Of a stretch of 64,000 nt of DNA, positions 8,328 through 19,105 are shown one piece after another. A model generated the notes under the pieces. The model ran no database searches. It was given only the letters and a program-made list of their open reading frames with translations, and was not told the origin of the DNA. The position numbers and the translations under genes were made by a program. The stretch comes from an uncultured Lachnospiraceae bacterium (GTDB taxonomy: Bacteria > Bacillota > Clostridia > Lachnospirales > Lachnospiraceae), in the NCBI GenBank assembly GCA_949840465.1, contig CATKXE010000007.1, positions 1-64,000 on the forward strand. The letters run 5' to 3'. The first letter of the stretch is position 1. Each line of letters opens with the position of its first letter.

Positions 8328-10040
8328 CTACTTTTGGAGATATTCTTTTGCAGCTTTACGGGCGCGTGCGTGGGCGAAATTCCATTTTCTCAGAGAAGGT
8401 TCCTGACGGCTTAAAATCTGTTCCATATAATATTGGAATTCCGGCTCCAGATAATCCCCCACGGTTTCAAATCCCTGGAGGTCTTCCTGCGACGAATATT
8501 CATAAGGGGTTTCCCGGTAATAAGAGTGGTCGTCTTCCGTAAAACTGTATTTTTCCATATCCACCTGTGACAGCTCTTCTATATAGGGCACGGCATCCTC
8601 TGAAAGTCCATGCATGAGATAAAAAACATCCTGCCAGCTGATCTGTGAGGCATGCTTTATATTGTAGGAGGCAATGAGGCCGTCCACGTTTGCGAAGGAG
8701 AGCCCGATATAGCAGCATGCTACAACGGCCACGGTATATTTGAACAAAGGGAATCCACGGCGGAAAATGCCGGCCGCCACGCCGCCCATGAGGAAGGTGA
8801 GCAGGCCTAAGAACCACAGTACCAGAATCCGCAGGAAGGTGAGATTGTATATTTCGATATAGAGCATCATCCGGTATGCCGCGGATACGGTCATGATGCA
8901 GGTGCAGACGGAAATCACAAGCAGCAGGACATTCAGCGCCCTGTGTGCCTCAAAGACCTGTATGCAGACCAGTACCGTAATGATATTGATCAGGCTTACG
9001 GCCAAAAGCTGCCAGAAGCCCTGATGGGCGTACTGGGAATAGGTCATCCCGTCGGGCAGGCCCCGCCGCAGGAACAGATACAAAATCTGAATCCCGGAGT
9101 AAGGCACATAGAAGAGGGCAAGTATGGCTGTAAATGTAATCCCGGTCAGGGCATTTGCAGTCCGGCGTTTTTTGGGGGGCTCCTCTTTCAGGTTTTGCCT
9201 GAACAGAGCCGCAAAGGATACATAAAGCAGGAGGAAGCCTGCCAGAAAGCAGAAGAACATTCCGATTCCGGAGCCAGGATCCGCGGAGGAAAAACAATTT
9301 AGAAAATACCGGGCAAATACCTGGTCAGAGCCGAGCAGCAGGGGCAGCACAAACAGGAGGAAGAGAGCAGCCATGCCTGCGCCTGCGAGTACGGCCGAAG
9401 CCTGCCTTTTCTCATCGGCATTTTGGCCCGCTTTCTTTTGAGAAATATAGTACAGCAGATGTTCGAATGGTTTGAACAGAGATGTAATCCATGTTCCCAA
9501 TAAAATCAGCAGCTGCTTCATATATACAGGAAAGCTCCAGCGCCCGTCCTCATAAAACTGATGCAGCATTGCCGCGCAGAACAGGAGTACGATGCCTGCG
9601 GTATTGAAAAAATGGAACCAGCTGTTGGCTGTCAGGCAGGTGGAGATTCCCAGAAGCATCATTCCCGTGAAACAGAAAATCAGTCCCCGCTTTACGGACA
9701 GGCCTGCCTTGCGGATCCACAATACGGAAAACAGGATGGTTGCGGCGGTGATCACCGGAAAGGTGATTCCGGCAGGATTGTCATACAGGCAGAAGGTGTA
9801 GAGGAGCGCGTACAGGAATGCAGTCCCGGCAAACCATGAGAAATGGCCTTTCATGAACAGGGTGAGAGGGCTTTCTTCCGGCTGTTTCTCTTCTGCTTTG
9901 CCGTGATGTGTCATGTTGCCTGCCGCTGTATTGCTGTCTGGGATTGCGCCGGAAGTGGGCGCTGTATTGGTATGGGCCGCGCCGTCGTCTGGCGGTGCCG
10001 GATTCTGCATATCAGGGTTTGGAAGATTTGGGTTTTCCAT
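8328..10040 (-). CDS. DUF4173-type multi-pass membrane protein
   Basis: Many TM segments; start at MENPNLPNPD with GGAG RBS rather than the upstream AT-rich ORF extension; C-terminal 'LSRQEPSLRKWNFAHARARKA'. Confidence 0.7.
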   Translation of the reverse strand: MENPNLPNPDMQNPAPPDDGAAHTNTAPTSGAIPDSNTAAGNMTHHGKAEEKQPEESPLTLFMKGHFSWFAGTAFLYALLYTFCLYDNPAGITFPVITAATILFSVLWIRKAGLSVKRGLIFCFTGMMLLGISTCLTANSWFHFFNTAGIVLLFCAAMLHQFYEDGRWSFPVYMKQLLILLGTWITSLFKPFEHLLYYISQKKAGQNADEKRQASAVLAGAGMAALFLLFVLPLLLGSDQVFARYFLNCFSSADPGSGIGMFFCFLAGFLLLYVSFAALFRQNLKEEPPKKRRTANALTGITFTAILALFYVPYSGIQILYLFLRRGLPDGMTYSQYAHQGFWQLLAVSLINIITVLVCIQVFEAHRALNVLLLVISVCTCIMTVSAAYRMMLYIEIYNLTFLRILVLWFLGLLTFLMGGVAAGIFRRGFPLFKYTVAVVACCYIGLSFANVDGLIASYNIKHASQISWQDVFYLMHGLSEDAVPYIEELSQVDMEKYSFTEDDHSYYRETPYEYSSQEDLQGFETVGDYLEPEFQYYMEQILSRQEPSLRKWNFAHARARKAAKEYLQK

Positions 10041-10282
10041 GGGGGGTCTCCTTTCAATGTAAAGAGTGTTTTTATAGGATTTATAGCATTGTATCATCAG
10101 AAAATCAATATAAATCTGGAAAACCACGAAAAATATATGGAATTTCAAATCAAAATGGTCAGATTTTGTCTTCCGGGAGGATTGTAAATATCCGTCTGAA
10201 TCTTTCATTAAAGTATAAAGGGAGTAGTTGCATGTATACAACTACTCCTAAAATGAGAGGATAAATTAAAATATGCACAAAA

Positions 10283-10341
10283 AGTTGTATTCTATTTTGT
10301 GACATATTCCGACTTGAAAAAGCAGAATTTGTACAGTACAA
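10283..10341 (+). promoter_or_regulatory. Putative operator region upstream of chvE
   Basis: AGTTGTATTCTATTTTGT shared with the region upstream of the GntR-type regulator (14477-14494); perfect inverted repeat TTGTACaGTACAA at 10329-10341. Confidence 0.45.
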
Positions 10342-10459
10342 TATAAGCATAAAAAATAGGCGCCTGAATTACAGGGCGCCCAGTGGCCCCAGAAGGAAAG
10401 GCATGAAGCATATGCAGGAAAATCTCCGGGGGCGCGCTTCAAAAAAGGAGGTAGAAAGG

Positions 10460-11563
10460 ATGAAAAAAAGGATTCTCAGCGTAGCTCTGGCAGCAGTCAT
10501 GGCACTTTCTCTCGCATTGACCGGATGCGGGAGCGGCGATCCGGGTGACGGTGGGGAAAAACAGGGAGGCAATGGAAAACTGGTCGGTGTGGCCATGCCG
10601 ACGCAGAGCTCAGAAAGGTGGATCAAGGATGGCAGGAACATGAAGGCGCGGCTGGAAGAACTGGGCTATGAAGTGTTCCTTCAATACGCGGAGGATGATG
10701 TACAGGTACAACTTGCTCAGATCGAGACTATGATTGCCAAAGACGTGGACTGTCTGGTCGTTGCAGCAGTGGATTCCTCGGCGTTGATCAATGCCCTGCA
10801 GACGGCAAAAGAGGAGGGGATTCCCGTGATCTCATATGACCGTCTTCTGATGAACACCGATGCGGTCAGCTATTACGCATCCTTTGACAATGAGGGAGTG
10901 GGCAGGAAGATCGGGGAATACATCGAGGAAAAGGCGGGGCTGGCAGATGCAAAGGAGCCCCGGACTATCGAATTTTTCATGGGTTCGCCGGATGACAACA
11001 ACGCGGTCCTTCTATATAAAGGCGTAATGAGCGTGCTGCAGAAGTATCTGGACGACGGCACGCTGGTATGCAAATCAGGAAGAACCTCATTTGACGACAC
11101 CTGTATTTTAAGATGGTCCCAGGAAGTGGCTCTGCAGAACTGCGAAAATTATCTGTCAGGATTCTATGCGGATGAAAAGCTGGATATCTGCTGCTCTGCA
11201 TTTGACGGATTTGCCTACGGGATCAAGGCGGCGCTGGAGGCGGCCGGATACACGGAAGAGGATTGGCCGATTATCACCGGGCAGGATGCGGAAGTGATGG
11301 CGGTGAAAAATATCATCGAAGGAAAGCAGACCGCGACCATTTTCAAGAATACGGAGCTGCTGGCTCAGAAATGTACAGGGATGGTGGATGCGGTCATCGA
11401 GGGCAGCGAGCCGGAGGTTAACGATACCGAAACCTACGACAACGGAAAGATGGTCGTGCCTTCTTACCTGTGCGAGCCGCTTTCGCTGGATAAAGACAAT
11501 TACAGGGAACTGGTTATTGACAGCGGATATTACAAAGAGGAAGAAATTCAAAATGCAAAATAA
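10460..11563 (+). CDS. chvE: Sugar ABC transporter substrate-binding lipoprotein (ChvE-like, multiple monosaccharide)
   Basis: Lipobox LALTGCGSG; periplasmic binding protein fold; followed by GguA/GguB-like genes. Confidence 0.88.
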   Translation: MKKRILSVALAAVMALSLALTGCGSGDPGDGGEKQGGNGKLVGVAMPTQSSERWIKDGRNMKARLEELGYEVFLQYAEDDVQVQLAQIETMIAKDVDCLVVAAVDSSALINALQTAKEEGIPVISYDRLLMNTDAVSYYASFDNEGVGRKIGEYIEEKAGLADAKEPRTIEFFMGSPDDNNAVLLYKGVMSVLQKYLDDGTLVCKSGRTSFDDTCILRWSQEVALQNCENYLSGFYADEKLDICCSAFDGFAYGIKAALEAAGYTEEDWPIITGQDAEVMAVKNIIEGKQTATIFKNTELLAQKCTGMVDAVIEGSEPEVNDTETYDNGKMVVPSYLCEPLSLDKDNYRELVIDSGYYKEEEIQNAK

Positions 11564-11581
11564 AGGAAAGGAGTTGAGGTA

Positions 11582-13135
11582 ATGTCTGATTATATTCTGG
11601 AGATGAGGCACATTGTTAAGGAATTCTCCGGCGTGAGAGCATTGAATGATGTAAATTTGAAAGTGAAACGCGGCGAGATCCATGCTCTCTGCGGCGAAAA
11701 TGGAGCCGGAAAATCTACCTTGATGAATGTATTGTCCGGAGTCTATCCATTTGGCACCTACACGGGCGATATCGTATACAACGGGGAAGTAGTGAAGAAC
11801 CGCAATATCAAAGACAGCGAGAAAAAAGGAATCGTCATCATCCATCAGGAGTTGGCATTAAGCCCGTACCTGTCTATCGCGGAAAACATTTTTCTGGGCA
11901 ATGAACAGATGAAGATGAAAGGCGTCATTGACTGGACCCGGACCCGGAACGAGGCGCAGAAGATGCTGGAAGAGGTGGGCCTGGGAGGCGAAAACCTGGA
12001 AGCGCCTGTCAATTCTCTTGGTGTGGGAAAGCAGCAGCTTATTGAGATTGCGAAGGCGCTGGCGAAAAAGGTCGACCTCCTGATTCTGGACGAGCCGACG
12101 GCGGCGTTAAACGACGAGGAAAGCGCGCAGCTCCTTGAAATCATGCTGAAGCTGAAATCACAGGGAATCACGAGCATTATCATTTCCCACAAATTAAATG
12201 AGATCAGCTATGTGGCGGATGCGATCACGGTCATCCGAGACGGACAGACCATCGAGACCCTGACCAAGGGCGTGGACGATTTTTCGGAGGACCGGATCAT
12301 TAAAGGCATGGTAGGGCGTGAACTGACCAACCGTTATCCGGAACGCATGGACTGCCCCATCGGGGACGTAGTCATGGAAGTAAAGGACTGGAATGTCTAC
12401 CACCCGGAGGATCCGGACCGTCAGGTGCTAAAGAATATCAATATCAAAGTGAGATCCGGAGAGGTCGTGGGGCTTGCAGGCCTGATGGGCGCCGGAAGGA
12501 CAGAGCTTGCCATGAGCATATTCGGGCAGCAGTACGGCCAGAAGATTTCCGGAGAGATCTTTATGCATGGCAAGCCTGTGAAGATCAGGAGCGTGAAGGA
12601 TGCCATTGACAATAAGATTGCATATACTTCCGAGGATCGGAAAAATTATGGGCTGATCCTGTTCAACGACATCAAATGGAACATGTCTCTGGCAGCCCTG
12701 CGCGGTTTCTTTTCACAGAATGGGATCGTGGATTCCAATAAGGAGATTCTGGAGGCTGAAAAATACAAAGAGCTGATCAATATTAAATCCAACTCCGTCC
12801 ATCAGGCAGTAGGAAACCTGTCAGGAGGAAACCAGCAGAAGGTCATCCTGGCAAAATGGATGCTGACGGAACCGGACGTGCTGATTCTGGACGAACCTAC
12901 CCGGGGGATCGATGTGGGCGCCAAGTATGAGATATACTGTGCCATCAACGATCTGGCAAAAGCAGGAAAAGCGGTCATCGTCATTTCCTCCGAGATGCCG
13001 GAGATCCTTGGCACATGCGACCGGACGTATGTATTGAACGAGGGCTGTATTGCCGGTGAAATATTCAAAGAAGATCTGTCTCAGGAAAGAATCATGAAAT
13101 GCATCATGCAGCATAATAACAGGAAAGGGGAATAA
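11582..13135 (+). CDS. mmsA: Sugar ABC transporter ATP-binding protein, two NBDs (MmsA/GguA-like)
   Basis: [63 protein letters not shown]. Confidence 0.93.
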   Translation: MSDYILEMRHIVKEFSGVRALNDVNLKVKRGEIHALCGENGAGKSTLMNVLSGVYPFGTYTGDIVYNGEVVKNRNIKDSEKKGIVIIHQELALSPYLSIAENIFLGNEQMKMKGVIDWTRTRNEAQKMLEEVGLGGENLEAPVNSLGVGKQQLIEIAKALAKKVDLLILDEPTAALNDEESAQLLEIMLKLKSQGITSIIISHKLNEISYVADAITVIRDGQTIETLTKGVDDFSEDRIIKGMVGRELTNRYPERMDCPIGDVVMEVKDWNVYHPEDPDRQVLKNINIKVRSGEVVGLAGLMGAGRTELAMSIFGQQYGQKISGEIFMHGKPVKIRSVKDAIDNKIAYTSEDRKNYGLILFNDIKWNMSLAALRGFFSQNGIVDSNKEILEAEKYKELINIKSNSVHQAVGNLSGGNQQKVILAKWMLTEPDVLILDEPTRGIDVGAKYEIYCAINDLAKAGKAVIVISSEMPEILGTCDRTYVLNEGCIAGEIFKEDLSQERIMKCIMQHNNRKGE

Positions 13136-13137
13136 CA

Positions 13138-14307
13138 ATGGAAAAGAAGAAAACCGCAAACTTAAATTTAAAGCAATATGGCATGGTTTTTGCAATGCTT
13201 GCTATTTTTATCGTATTTTATATATTGACAGGAGGCGTCAACGCCACGCCCATGAATATGAATAACCTGATCATGCAGAACAGCTATGTTATCATCCTTG
13301 CAACCGGTATGCTGCTCTGTGTACTGACCGGAAATGTAGACCTGGGCGTGGGTTCCTATGTGGCTCTTTGCGGTGCAGTCGCGGCGAAGCTGATCGTGGA
13401 AAATAACATGAATATCCCATTGGCTTTTTTGATCACCATTTTAGTCGGAGTGGCGTTCGGCGCTTTTAATGGATTCTTCATTGCATATCTGAATATCCCT
13501 CCGTTTGTAGTGACTCTGGCAGGCATGCTGATTGGCCGGGGGCTTACATATACGCTGCTGGAAAATAAGACGGTAGGGCCGCTTCCCAATGCGTACGTAA
13601 AAGTAGGGGCAGGCTTCTTCGCTACAAGCAAGATTGATTTTGGCGGCGGAACACTGGACATTATTACGATTTTGGCTGCCGTGATCGCCACGGTTCTGGT
13701 GATCGGCGCGGAATTAAAAAACATGAAAACGCAGCAGAAATATGGATTTGCAATGGCGCCTGCATGGCAGACCGGTGCGAAGGTTGCGGTTACACTTGCA
13801 ATCCTCTGGTTCTTCTTCTTTAAGATTGCGTCTTACAACGGGATTCCGATCATCCTGATCCTGATGGCTGTGATTGTGGGAATCTACCATTTTATTACAA
13901 GCAAGACGGTTGCCGGGCGACAGGTTTATGCGTTGGGCGGCAATGAAAAGGCTGCAAGGTTGTCCGGTATCGACACGAAAAAGGTGTTCTTCTGGGTATA
14001 TACGAACATGGGGTTCCTTTCTGCTATCGCAGGTATTGTGCTGTCGGCCAGAAATGCTTCCGCTACGCCAAAGGCCGGGGACGGATTTGAGCTGGATGCC
14101 ATCGCGGCATGCTACATCGGCGGGGCTGCTGCATCAGGCGGCATCGGTACGGTAATCGGCGCGGTGATCGGAGCGTTTGTTATGGGAATCCTGAATAACG
14201 GAATGTTCCTCATCGGGTTGTCCACAGACCTTCAGAAAGTTGTAAAGGGATTGGTACTTCTTGGGGCAGTTACATTTGATGTGCTGTCAAGTAAAAAGAA
14301 GAATTAA
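13138..14307 (+). CDS. mmsB: Sugar ABC transporter permease (MmsB/GguB-like)
   Basis: TM-rich; ALGGNEKAARLSGIDTKKV motif, DAIAACYIGGAAASGGIGTVIGAVIGA. Confidence 0.93.
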   Translation: MEKKKTANLNLKQYGMVFAMLAIFIVFYILTGGVNATPMNMNNLIMQNSYVIILATGMLLCVLTGNVDLGVGSYVALCGAVAAKLIVENNMNIPLAFLITILVGVAFGAFNGFFIAYLNIPPFVVTLAGMLIGRGLTYTLLENKTVGPLPNAYVKVGAGFFATSKIDFGGGTLDIITILAAVIATVLVIGAELKNMKTQQKYGFAMAPAWQTGAKVAVTLAILWFFFFKIASYNGIPIILILMAVIVGIYHFITSKTVAGRQVYALGGNEKAARLSGIDTKKVFFWVYTNMGFLSAIAGIVLSARNASATPKAGDGFELDAIAACYIGGAAASGGIGTVIGAVIGAFVMGILNNGMFLIGLSTDLQKVVKGLVLLGAVTFDVLSSKKKN

Positions 14308-14332
14308 GGAATACTGCATATTTTACAGGAGG

Positions 14333-14366
14333 AAAAAACAGAGGCATTTCATGCCTCTGTTTTTTC
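14333..14366. terminator. Rho-independent terminator 3' of mmsB
   Basis: AAAAAACAGAGGCAtttcaTGCCTCTGTTTTTTC. Confidence 0.9.
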
Positions 14367-14590
14367 GGTTTTTGGCATGGAAAAGGCTGCAGGTTTTTTT
14401 AAAATGTGTGGGTGAAGTACTTTTGCACAAAATCAGTATTTGTTTTTTAGTACATTTTGCGAATTGTAAACAATAAAGTTGTATTGTATATTATACATTA
14501 GTTGTTTCGGAAATTGTATTTATATTCAATAATTGGGCAGTGAACCAGTCAGGATGTTGTTTCAGTTATGGAAATTATGGAGGTGGCCAT

Positions 14591-15685
14591 TTGGAGGAAT
14601 CAATCGCAAAATATAAAGAAATCTGTCTATGGATCAGGAACCGTCTGGAGAGCGGTGAACTCAAACCCGGGGATAAAGTGGAATCGGAGTATAAGCTGTG
14701 CAGGCAGTTCCAGGTCAGCAGGCAGACCGTGCGGCACGCCATTGCCGTGCTGGAGGAAGAGGGGATCATACAGAGATACCGGGGGAGCGGCACGTATATC
14801 AGCGACCTGGGAAAGAACGGAGCGCGGCGGGAAAAGACCATGCAGATCGCAGTGATGACAACCTTTGTGCAGGAATACATTTTTTCTTCTATCATCCGCG
14901 AGATGGAGGCACAGTTTTCAAATGCGGAGTACAGCCTTCAGATTTCTGTCACCAATAATTCGGTGGAAAAGGAACGGTTTATTTTAAAAAATATCCTGAA
15001 TAAAAATACAGTGGACGGGGTGATCGCGGAGACGACGAGAAGCGGGCTTCCCAATCCCAACCTGGATATTTACAGAGAGCTTATGGAACGGGGCATCCCT
15101 GTGCTTTTTATTAACAGCCATTATCCCCAGCTGGATGCGCCCCATGTGAGCCTGAACGATAAACTGGCAGGAAAGCAGGTGACCAATTATCTGCTCCAAT
15201 GCGGGCATCGGGATATCGCGGCGATCTTCAAGGGGGACGACGGCCAGGGACATCAGCGTTACGCAGGGTATCTGGAAGCCCTGATGGAGGCCAACATCAG
15301 GATTCAGGACAAACGGGTCGCGTGGCTGGATACGGAAATGCTGTCTGATTTTGAACTGAACGGAGAATGGATCAGCCGCAGGCTGCATGGATGCACGGCC
15401 TGTGTGTGCTATAATGACGTGGTGGCAAGCAAGCTGCTTCCTGTGTGTAAAAAGAAAGGGATCAGAGTTCCCGGCGACCTGTCGGTGATTAGTATTGATA
15501 ATTCGGATATTGCAGCTTTTTGTGAGGTTCCCCTGACATCCGCAGAAAATCCCACAGAGGAGCTGGCAAGGATCGCAGCCATGCAGATGCTGGATATGAT
15601 TGACGGAAAGAGCGTGCCAGAGTCAACGGAACTGGAATCGGAAATTATTACAAGGGTATCCGTGGCAATTTTAAAGAACGGATGA
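14591..15685 (+). CDS. GntR-family transcriptional regulator with LacI-type effector domain (AraR-like)
   Basis: wHTH YKLCRQFQVSRQTVRHAIAVLEEEGIIQRYRGSGTYIS fused to a periplasmic-binding-like domain; TTG start after GGAGGTGGCCAT. Confidence 0.9.
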   Translation: MEESIAKYKEICLWIRNRLESGELKPGDKVESEYKLCRQFQVSRQTVRHAIAVLEEEGIIQRYRGSGTYISDLGKNGARREKTMQIAVMTTFVQEYIFSSIIREMEAQFSNAEYSLQISVTNNSVEKERFILKNILNKNTVDGVIAETTRSGLPNPNLDIYRELMERGIPVLFINSHYPQLDAPHVSLNDKLAGKQVTNYLLQCGHRDIAAIFKGDDGQGHQRYAGYLEALMEANIRIQDKRVAWLDTEMLSDFELNGEWISRRLHGCTACVCYNDVVASKLLPVCKKKGIRVPGDLSVISIDNSDIAAFCEVPLTSAENPTEELARIAAMQMLDMIDGKSVPESTELESEIITRVSVAILKNG

Positions 15686-15803
15686 AACATAAGTTGTGCA
15701 GATGATGCAGCAGACAGATGCTGAGGCAAAAGATGCACAGGTTATGTGCCGTCAGTACTTTAATGTGCCGAAGGTGTAAAGAATTCACAGCCGGGAGAAG
15801 AAA

Positions 15804-16448
15804 ATGCAGACACAGAAAGTAAATTATCAAAAGGAACTGGACAAGATTCTGGAACGGTTAAAGGAAGAGGGGCGTGTGCCGCGGCTTTTGCTTCATAGCT
15901 GCTGCGCGCCCTGCAGCAGTTATGTGCTGGAATATCTGTCAGATTATTTTGAAATCACCGTGTTTTATTATAATCCGAATATTTATCCGGCAAGCGAGTA
16001 CAATCAGCGTGCGGCGGAGCAGCAGATGCTGATCCGCAAACTAAAGACGGTCCATCCGGTTGCTTTTATGGAAGGGATCTATGATCCGGAAAAATTTTAC
16101 CGGATGGCGGAAGGGCTGGAGAAGGTAAATGAGGGAGGCGAGCGGTGTTTCCGGTGCTATGCCCTGCGTCTTTCGGAAGCTGCAGAAAAGGCAAGGGAAG
16201 GCGGATTCGACTATTTTACCACCACGCTCAGCATCAGCCCTTTAAAAAACGCGCAGAAGCTCAACCAGATCGGCCTGGCGCTGGGCAGGGAGGCGGGCGT
16301 CCCTTATCTGGCGTCGGATTTTAAAAAGAAGAACGGATATAAGCGTTCCGTGGAACTGTCGGAAGAATACGGACTGTACCGCCAGGACTATTGCGGTTGT
16401 CAGTTTTCACTGGAAAACCGCCCGGCCAGGGGGGAAAGTACCTCGTAG
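15804..16448 (+). CDS. queH: Epoxyqueuosine reductase QueH
   Basis: LLLHSCCAPCSSYVLEYLSDYF, NPNIYPASEYNQR, RCFRCYALRL, TTLSISPLKNAQKLNQIG, DFKKKNGYKRSVELS. Confidence 0.95.
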   Translation: MQTQKVNYQKELDKILERLKEEGRVPRLLLHSCCAPCSSYVLEYLSDYFEITVFYYNPNIYPASEYNQRAAEQQMLIRKLKTVHPVAFMEGIYDPEKFYRMAEGLEKVNEGGERCFRCYALRLSEAAEKAREGGFDYFTTTLSISPLKNAQKLNQIGLALGREAGVPYLASDFKKKNGYKRSVELSEEYGLYRQDYCGCQFSLENRPARGESTS

Positions 16449-16467
16449 ACAGAAAGGACGAAAACGG

Positions 16468-16508
16468 GGACGGCCGGCTTATAGAAAAAGTCTATAAGCC
16501 GGCTGTCC
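16468..16508 (+). terminator. Rho-independent terminator 3' of queH
   Basis: GGACGGCCGGCTTATAGAaaaagTCTATAAGCCGGCTGTCC then TTATCTTATTTTG. Confidence 0.85.
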
Positions 16509-16596
16509 TTATCTTATTTTGCAATTAGACGGAACCTGAAATAAAAGTTATACTAATAAGCAGTAAGAATAAGGCGGAAACGAAAGGGAAGGGGAT

Positions 16597-17727
16597 ATGA
16601 TTTATTTGGATAATGCGGCGACCACCCTGCAGAAGCCGCGCCGGGTATCGAAAGCTGTGGCGGAGGCTCTGTGTTCGCTGGGAAATGCAGGCCGTGGCGT
16701 CCATGAGGCCACGCTGGGGGCGTCGCGGGTGATATTTGACACGAGGAAGAAGCTGGCGGATTTTTTCCATGCAGAAAGCCCGAAGCAGATGGTATTTACC
16801 ATGAATTCAACGGAGAGCCTGAACATTGCGGTCAAGGGGATCCTGAAAAGCGGGGATCATGTGGTGACGACGGAACTGGAGCACAATTCGGTACTCCGTC
16901 CTTTATATGAAATGGAAAAAAAGGGGGTGGAGCTCACCTTTATCAGGAGTGATAAAAAGGGGTGCGTCAATCCCCGGGATTTTCAACGGGAAATCCGGGA
17001 AAATACACGGGCCATCTTCTGTACCCATGGCTCCAACCTGACAGGGAATTTGGTGGATATCGAAAAGGTTGGAAAAATTGCCCGTGAATACAGGGTGCTA
17101 TTCTGCGTGGATGCCTCCCAGACGGCGGGGATATTTCCCATTGACGTGCAGGCAATGCACATCGACATATTGTGCTTTACCGGGCATAAAAGCCTGTTAG
17201 GGCCTCAGGGGACCGGCGGTATGTATGTGCGGGAAGGCGTGGATGTGCGTCCGCTGCTCAGCGGAGGCAGCGGCGTCCAGACATACAGCCGGGAGCATCC
17301 GGCCCAGATGCCCACGGCTTTGGAGGCCGGCACCCTGAACGGGCACGGGATTGCCGGGCTGAATGCGGCCATAGGCTATATACAGGAGACCGGGATGGAC
17401 GTGATACGGAACCGGGAGCAGGCTTTGATGCGGCGGTTTTATGACGGCGTGAAAAAAATCCCGGGGGTGAAGATATACGGGGACTTTACGGCAGAGCGCC
17501 GCTGCCCCATTGTGGCCTTGAATCTGGGGGATTATGATTCTTCGGAAGTAAGCGACGAATTGTTTATGTCCTACGGGATCGCCACGCGGCCGGGCGCCCA
17601 TTGCGCCCCGTTGATGCATCAGGCGCTGGGCACGGTGGAGCAGGGGGCGGTCCGCTTCAGCTTTTCTCATTTTAATACGGAGGAAGAAATCGACGCCGCG
17701 GCGGCGGCGCTGGGGGAACTGGCGTGA
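16597..17727 (+). CDS. Class V aminotransferase / cysteine desulfurase family protein
   Basis: MIYLDNAATTLQKPRRV, NSTESLNIAVKG, VDASQTAGIFPIDV, CFTGHKSLLGPQGTGG. Confidence 0.92.
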   Translation: MIYLDNAATTLQKPRRVSKAVAEALCSLGNAGRGVHEATLGASRVIFDTRKKLADFFHAESPKQMVFTMNSTESLNIAVKGILKSGDHVVTTELEHNSVLRPLYEMEKKGVELTFIRSDKKGCVNPRDFQREIRENTRAIFCTHGSNLTGNLVDIEKVGKIAREYRVLFCVDASQTAGIFPIDVQAMHIDILCFTGHKSLLGPQGTGGMYVREGVDVRPLLSGGSGVQTYSREHPAQMPTALEAGTLNGHGIAGLNAAIGYIQETGMDVIRNREQALMRRFYDGVKKIPGVKIYGDFTAERRCPIVALNLGDYDSSEVSDELFMSYGIATRPGAHCAPLMHQALGTVEQGAVRFSFSHFNTEEEIDAAAAALGELA

Positions 17728-17735
17728 AGGCTGTA

Positions 17736-17803
17736 ACCCCTGCGGCAACCGCCAAATGGACATACAAAAACATGCCTGCCTGGCTTAGTGCTTCGCGGGA
17801 ATA
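17736..17803 (-). repeat. Modular intergenic repeat copy 3 (module A only, inverted)
   Basis: Reverse complement reads TTCCCGCGAAGCACTAAGCCAGGCAGGCATG-TTTTT-GTATGTCCATTTGGCGGTTGCCGCAGGG. Confidence 0.85.
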
Positions 17804-17832
17804 AAAAATGATAAAAACAAAGGAGAAGAACC

Positions 17833-19104
17833 ATGGCAAATTATGTAGAAATGTGGAAAGAACTGGGGATGGATCTGGAGGCTCACGACGCGCTTTGCGC
17901 CGTGCTTCCGTCGGCATTTGGGGATGTATACCTTTCACAGGAAAACCGCCCTGAGGGCATGGGATTCTGGGACATGGTGGTGGCCGACATCCACGGTATC
18001 CGTCCGGCAGAGCTGATGGAGGCGCAAAAGAAGGGGCAGAAGGTGTTCGGGACATTCTGCGTGTATGTACCGGACGAAGTGGTGGTTGCGGCGGACGGCA
18101 TTGTGACCGGGCTGTGCGGCGGCTCCCAGTTCTGGGTTCCGGGCGGGGAGAAAGTGCTTCCTAAAAGTGTCTGCCCGCTGATCAAGGCATCCGTAGGCGC
18201 GAGGCTTGAGCGAACCTGCCCGTTTTTCCGTATTGCGGACATGTACGTAGGTGAGACGACCTGTGACGGCAAGAAAAAAGCATGGGAGATCCTGGGGAAG
18301 GATGTTCCGATCCATATTATGGACATGCCGCAGATGAAGCGCCCCCAGGATGTGAAAAAGTGGGAAGATGAGATCCGGGAATTTGCAGGCGTTGTAGAGG
18401 AATGTACAGGAAATAAAATCACGCCGGAAAAGTTAGGCGGGGCCATCCATATCATCAATGAAAAGCGAAAAGCCCTTGCCCGCGTGTATGAGGCAAGGAA
18501 AGCAAAGAATATCCCTGTCAGCGGGAGGGACGCGCTGCTGGTTATGCAGATCGCATTTTTTGACGATCCGGTGCGCTGTGCGCAGATGACGAACCGGCTG
18601 GCGGATGAATTAGAGCAGCGTATCGCCGACGGCGTGTCTGTATTCCCGGCGGGGACAAAACGTATCCTGCTGTCCGGGACGCCTATGGCGATTCCGAACT
18701 GGAAGCTGCATCACATCATCGAGACGAGCGGCGCAGCGGTGGTATGTGAAGAAACCTGTACAGGAACACGCTATTTTGAAAATCTGGTGGATGAGGCAAA
18801 GACGGATCTGGACGGGCAGTATGCGGCGATTGCCAGGAGATATATGGGTGTGAACTGCGCATGCTTTACCCCGAATACAGGACGTGTGGATGATATCCTG
18901 CGCCTTGCGGAAGAATATGACGTGGACGGAGTGATTGACGTGAACCTGAAATTCTGCTGTCTGTATGATACAGAAGGCTATACGGTAGAAAAGGCATTGA
19001 AGGATGCCGGTATCCCGGTCCTGGGGATTGAGACGGACTATACGGATGCAGACGCGGAACAGCTTCGGACCAGGATCGAGGCATTTGTGGAGATGTTGGG
19101 ATAA
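17833..19104 (+). CDS. Double-cubane-cluster-type 2-hydroxyacyl-CoA dehydratase-family reductase
   Basis: HgdB/BcrBC-like family: TCPFFRIADMYVGETTCDGKKKAWEIL, Cys-rich VCEETCTGTRYFE..., LKFCCLYDTEGYTVEK. Confidence 0.87.
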   Translation: MANYVEMWKELGMDLEAHDALCAVLPSAFGDVYLSQENRPEGMGFWDMVVADIHGIRPAELMEAQKKGQKVFGTFCVYVPDEVVVAADGIVTGLCGGSQFWVPGGEKVLPKSVCPLIKASVGARLERTCPFFRIADMYVGETTCDGKKKAWEILGKDVPIHIMDMPQMKRPQDVKKWEDEIREFAGVVEECTGNKITPEKLGGAIHIINEKRKALARVYEARKAKNIPVSGRDALLVMQIAFFDDPVRCAQMTNRLADELEQRIADGVSVFPAGTKRILLSGTPMAIPNWKLHHIIETSGAAVVCEETCTGTRYFENLVDEAKTDLDGQYAAIARRYMGVNCACFTPNTGRVDDILRLAEEYDVDGVIDVNLKFCCLYDTEGYTVEKALKDAGIPVLGIETDYTDADAEQLRTRIEAFVEMLG

Positions 19105-19105
19105 T

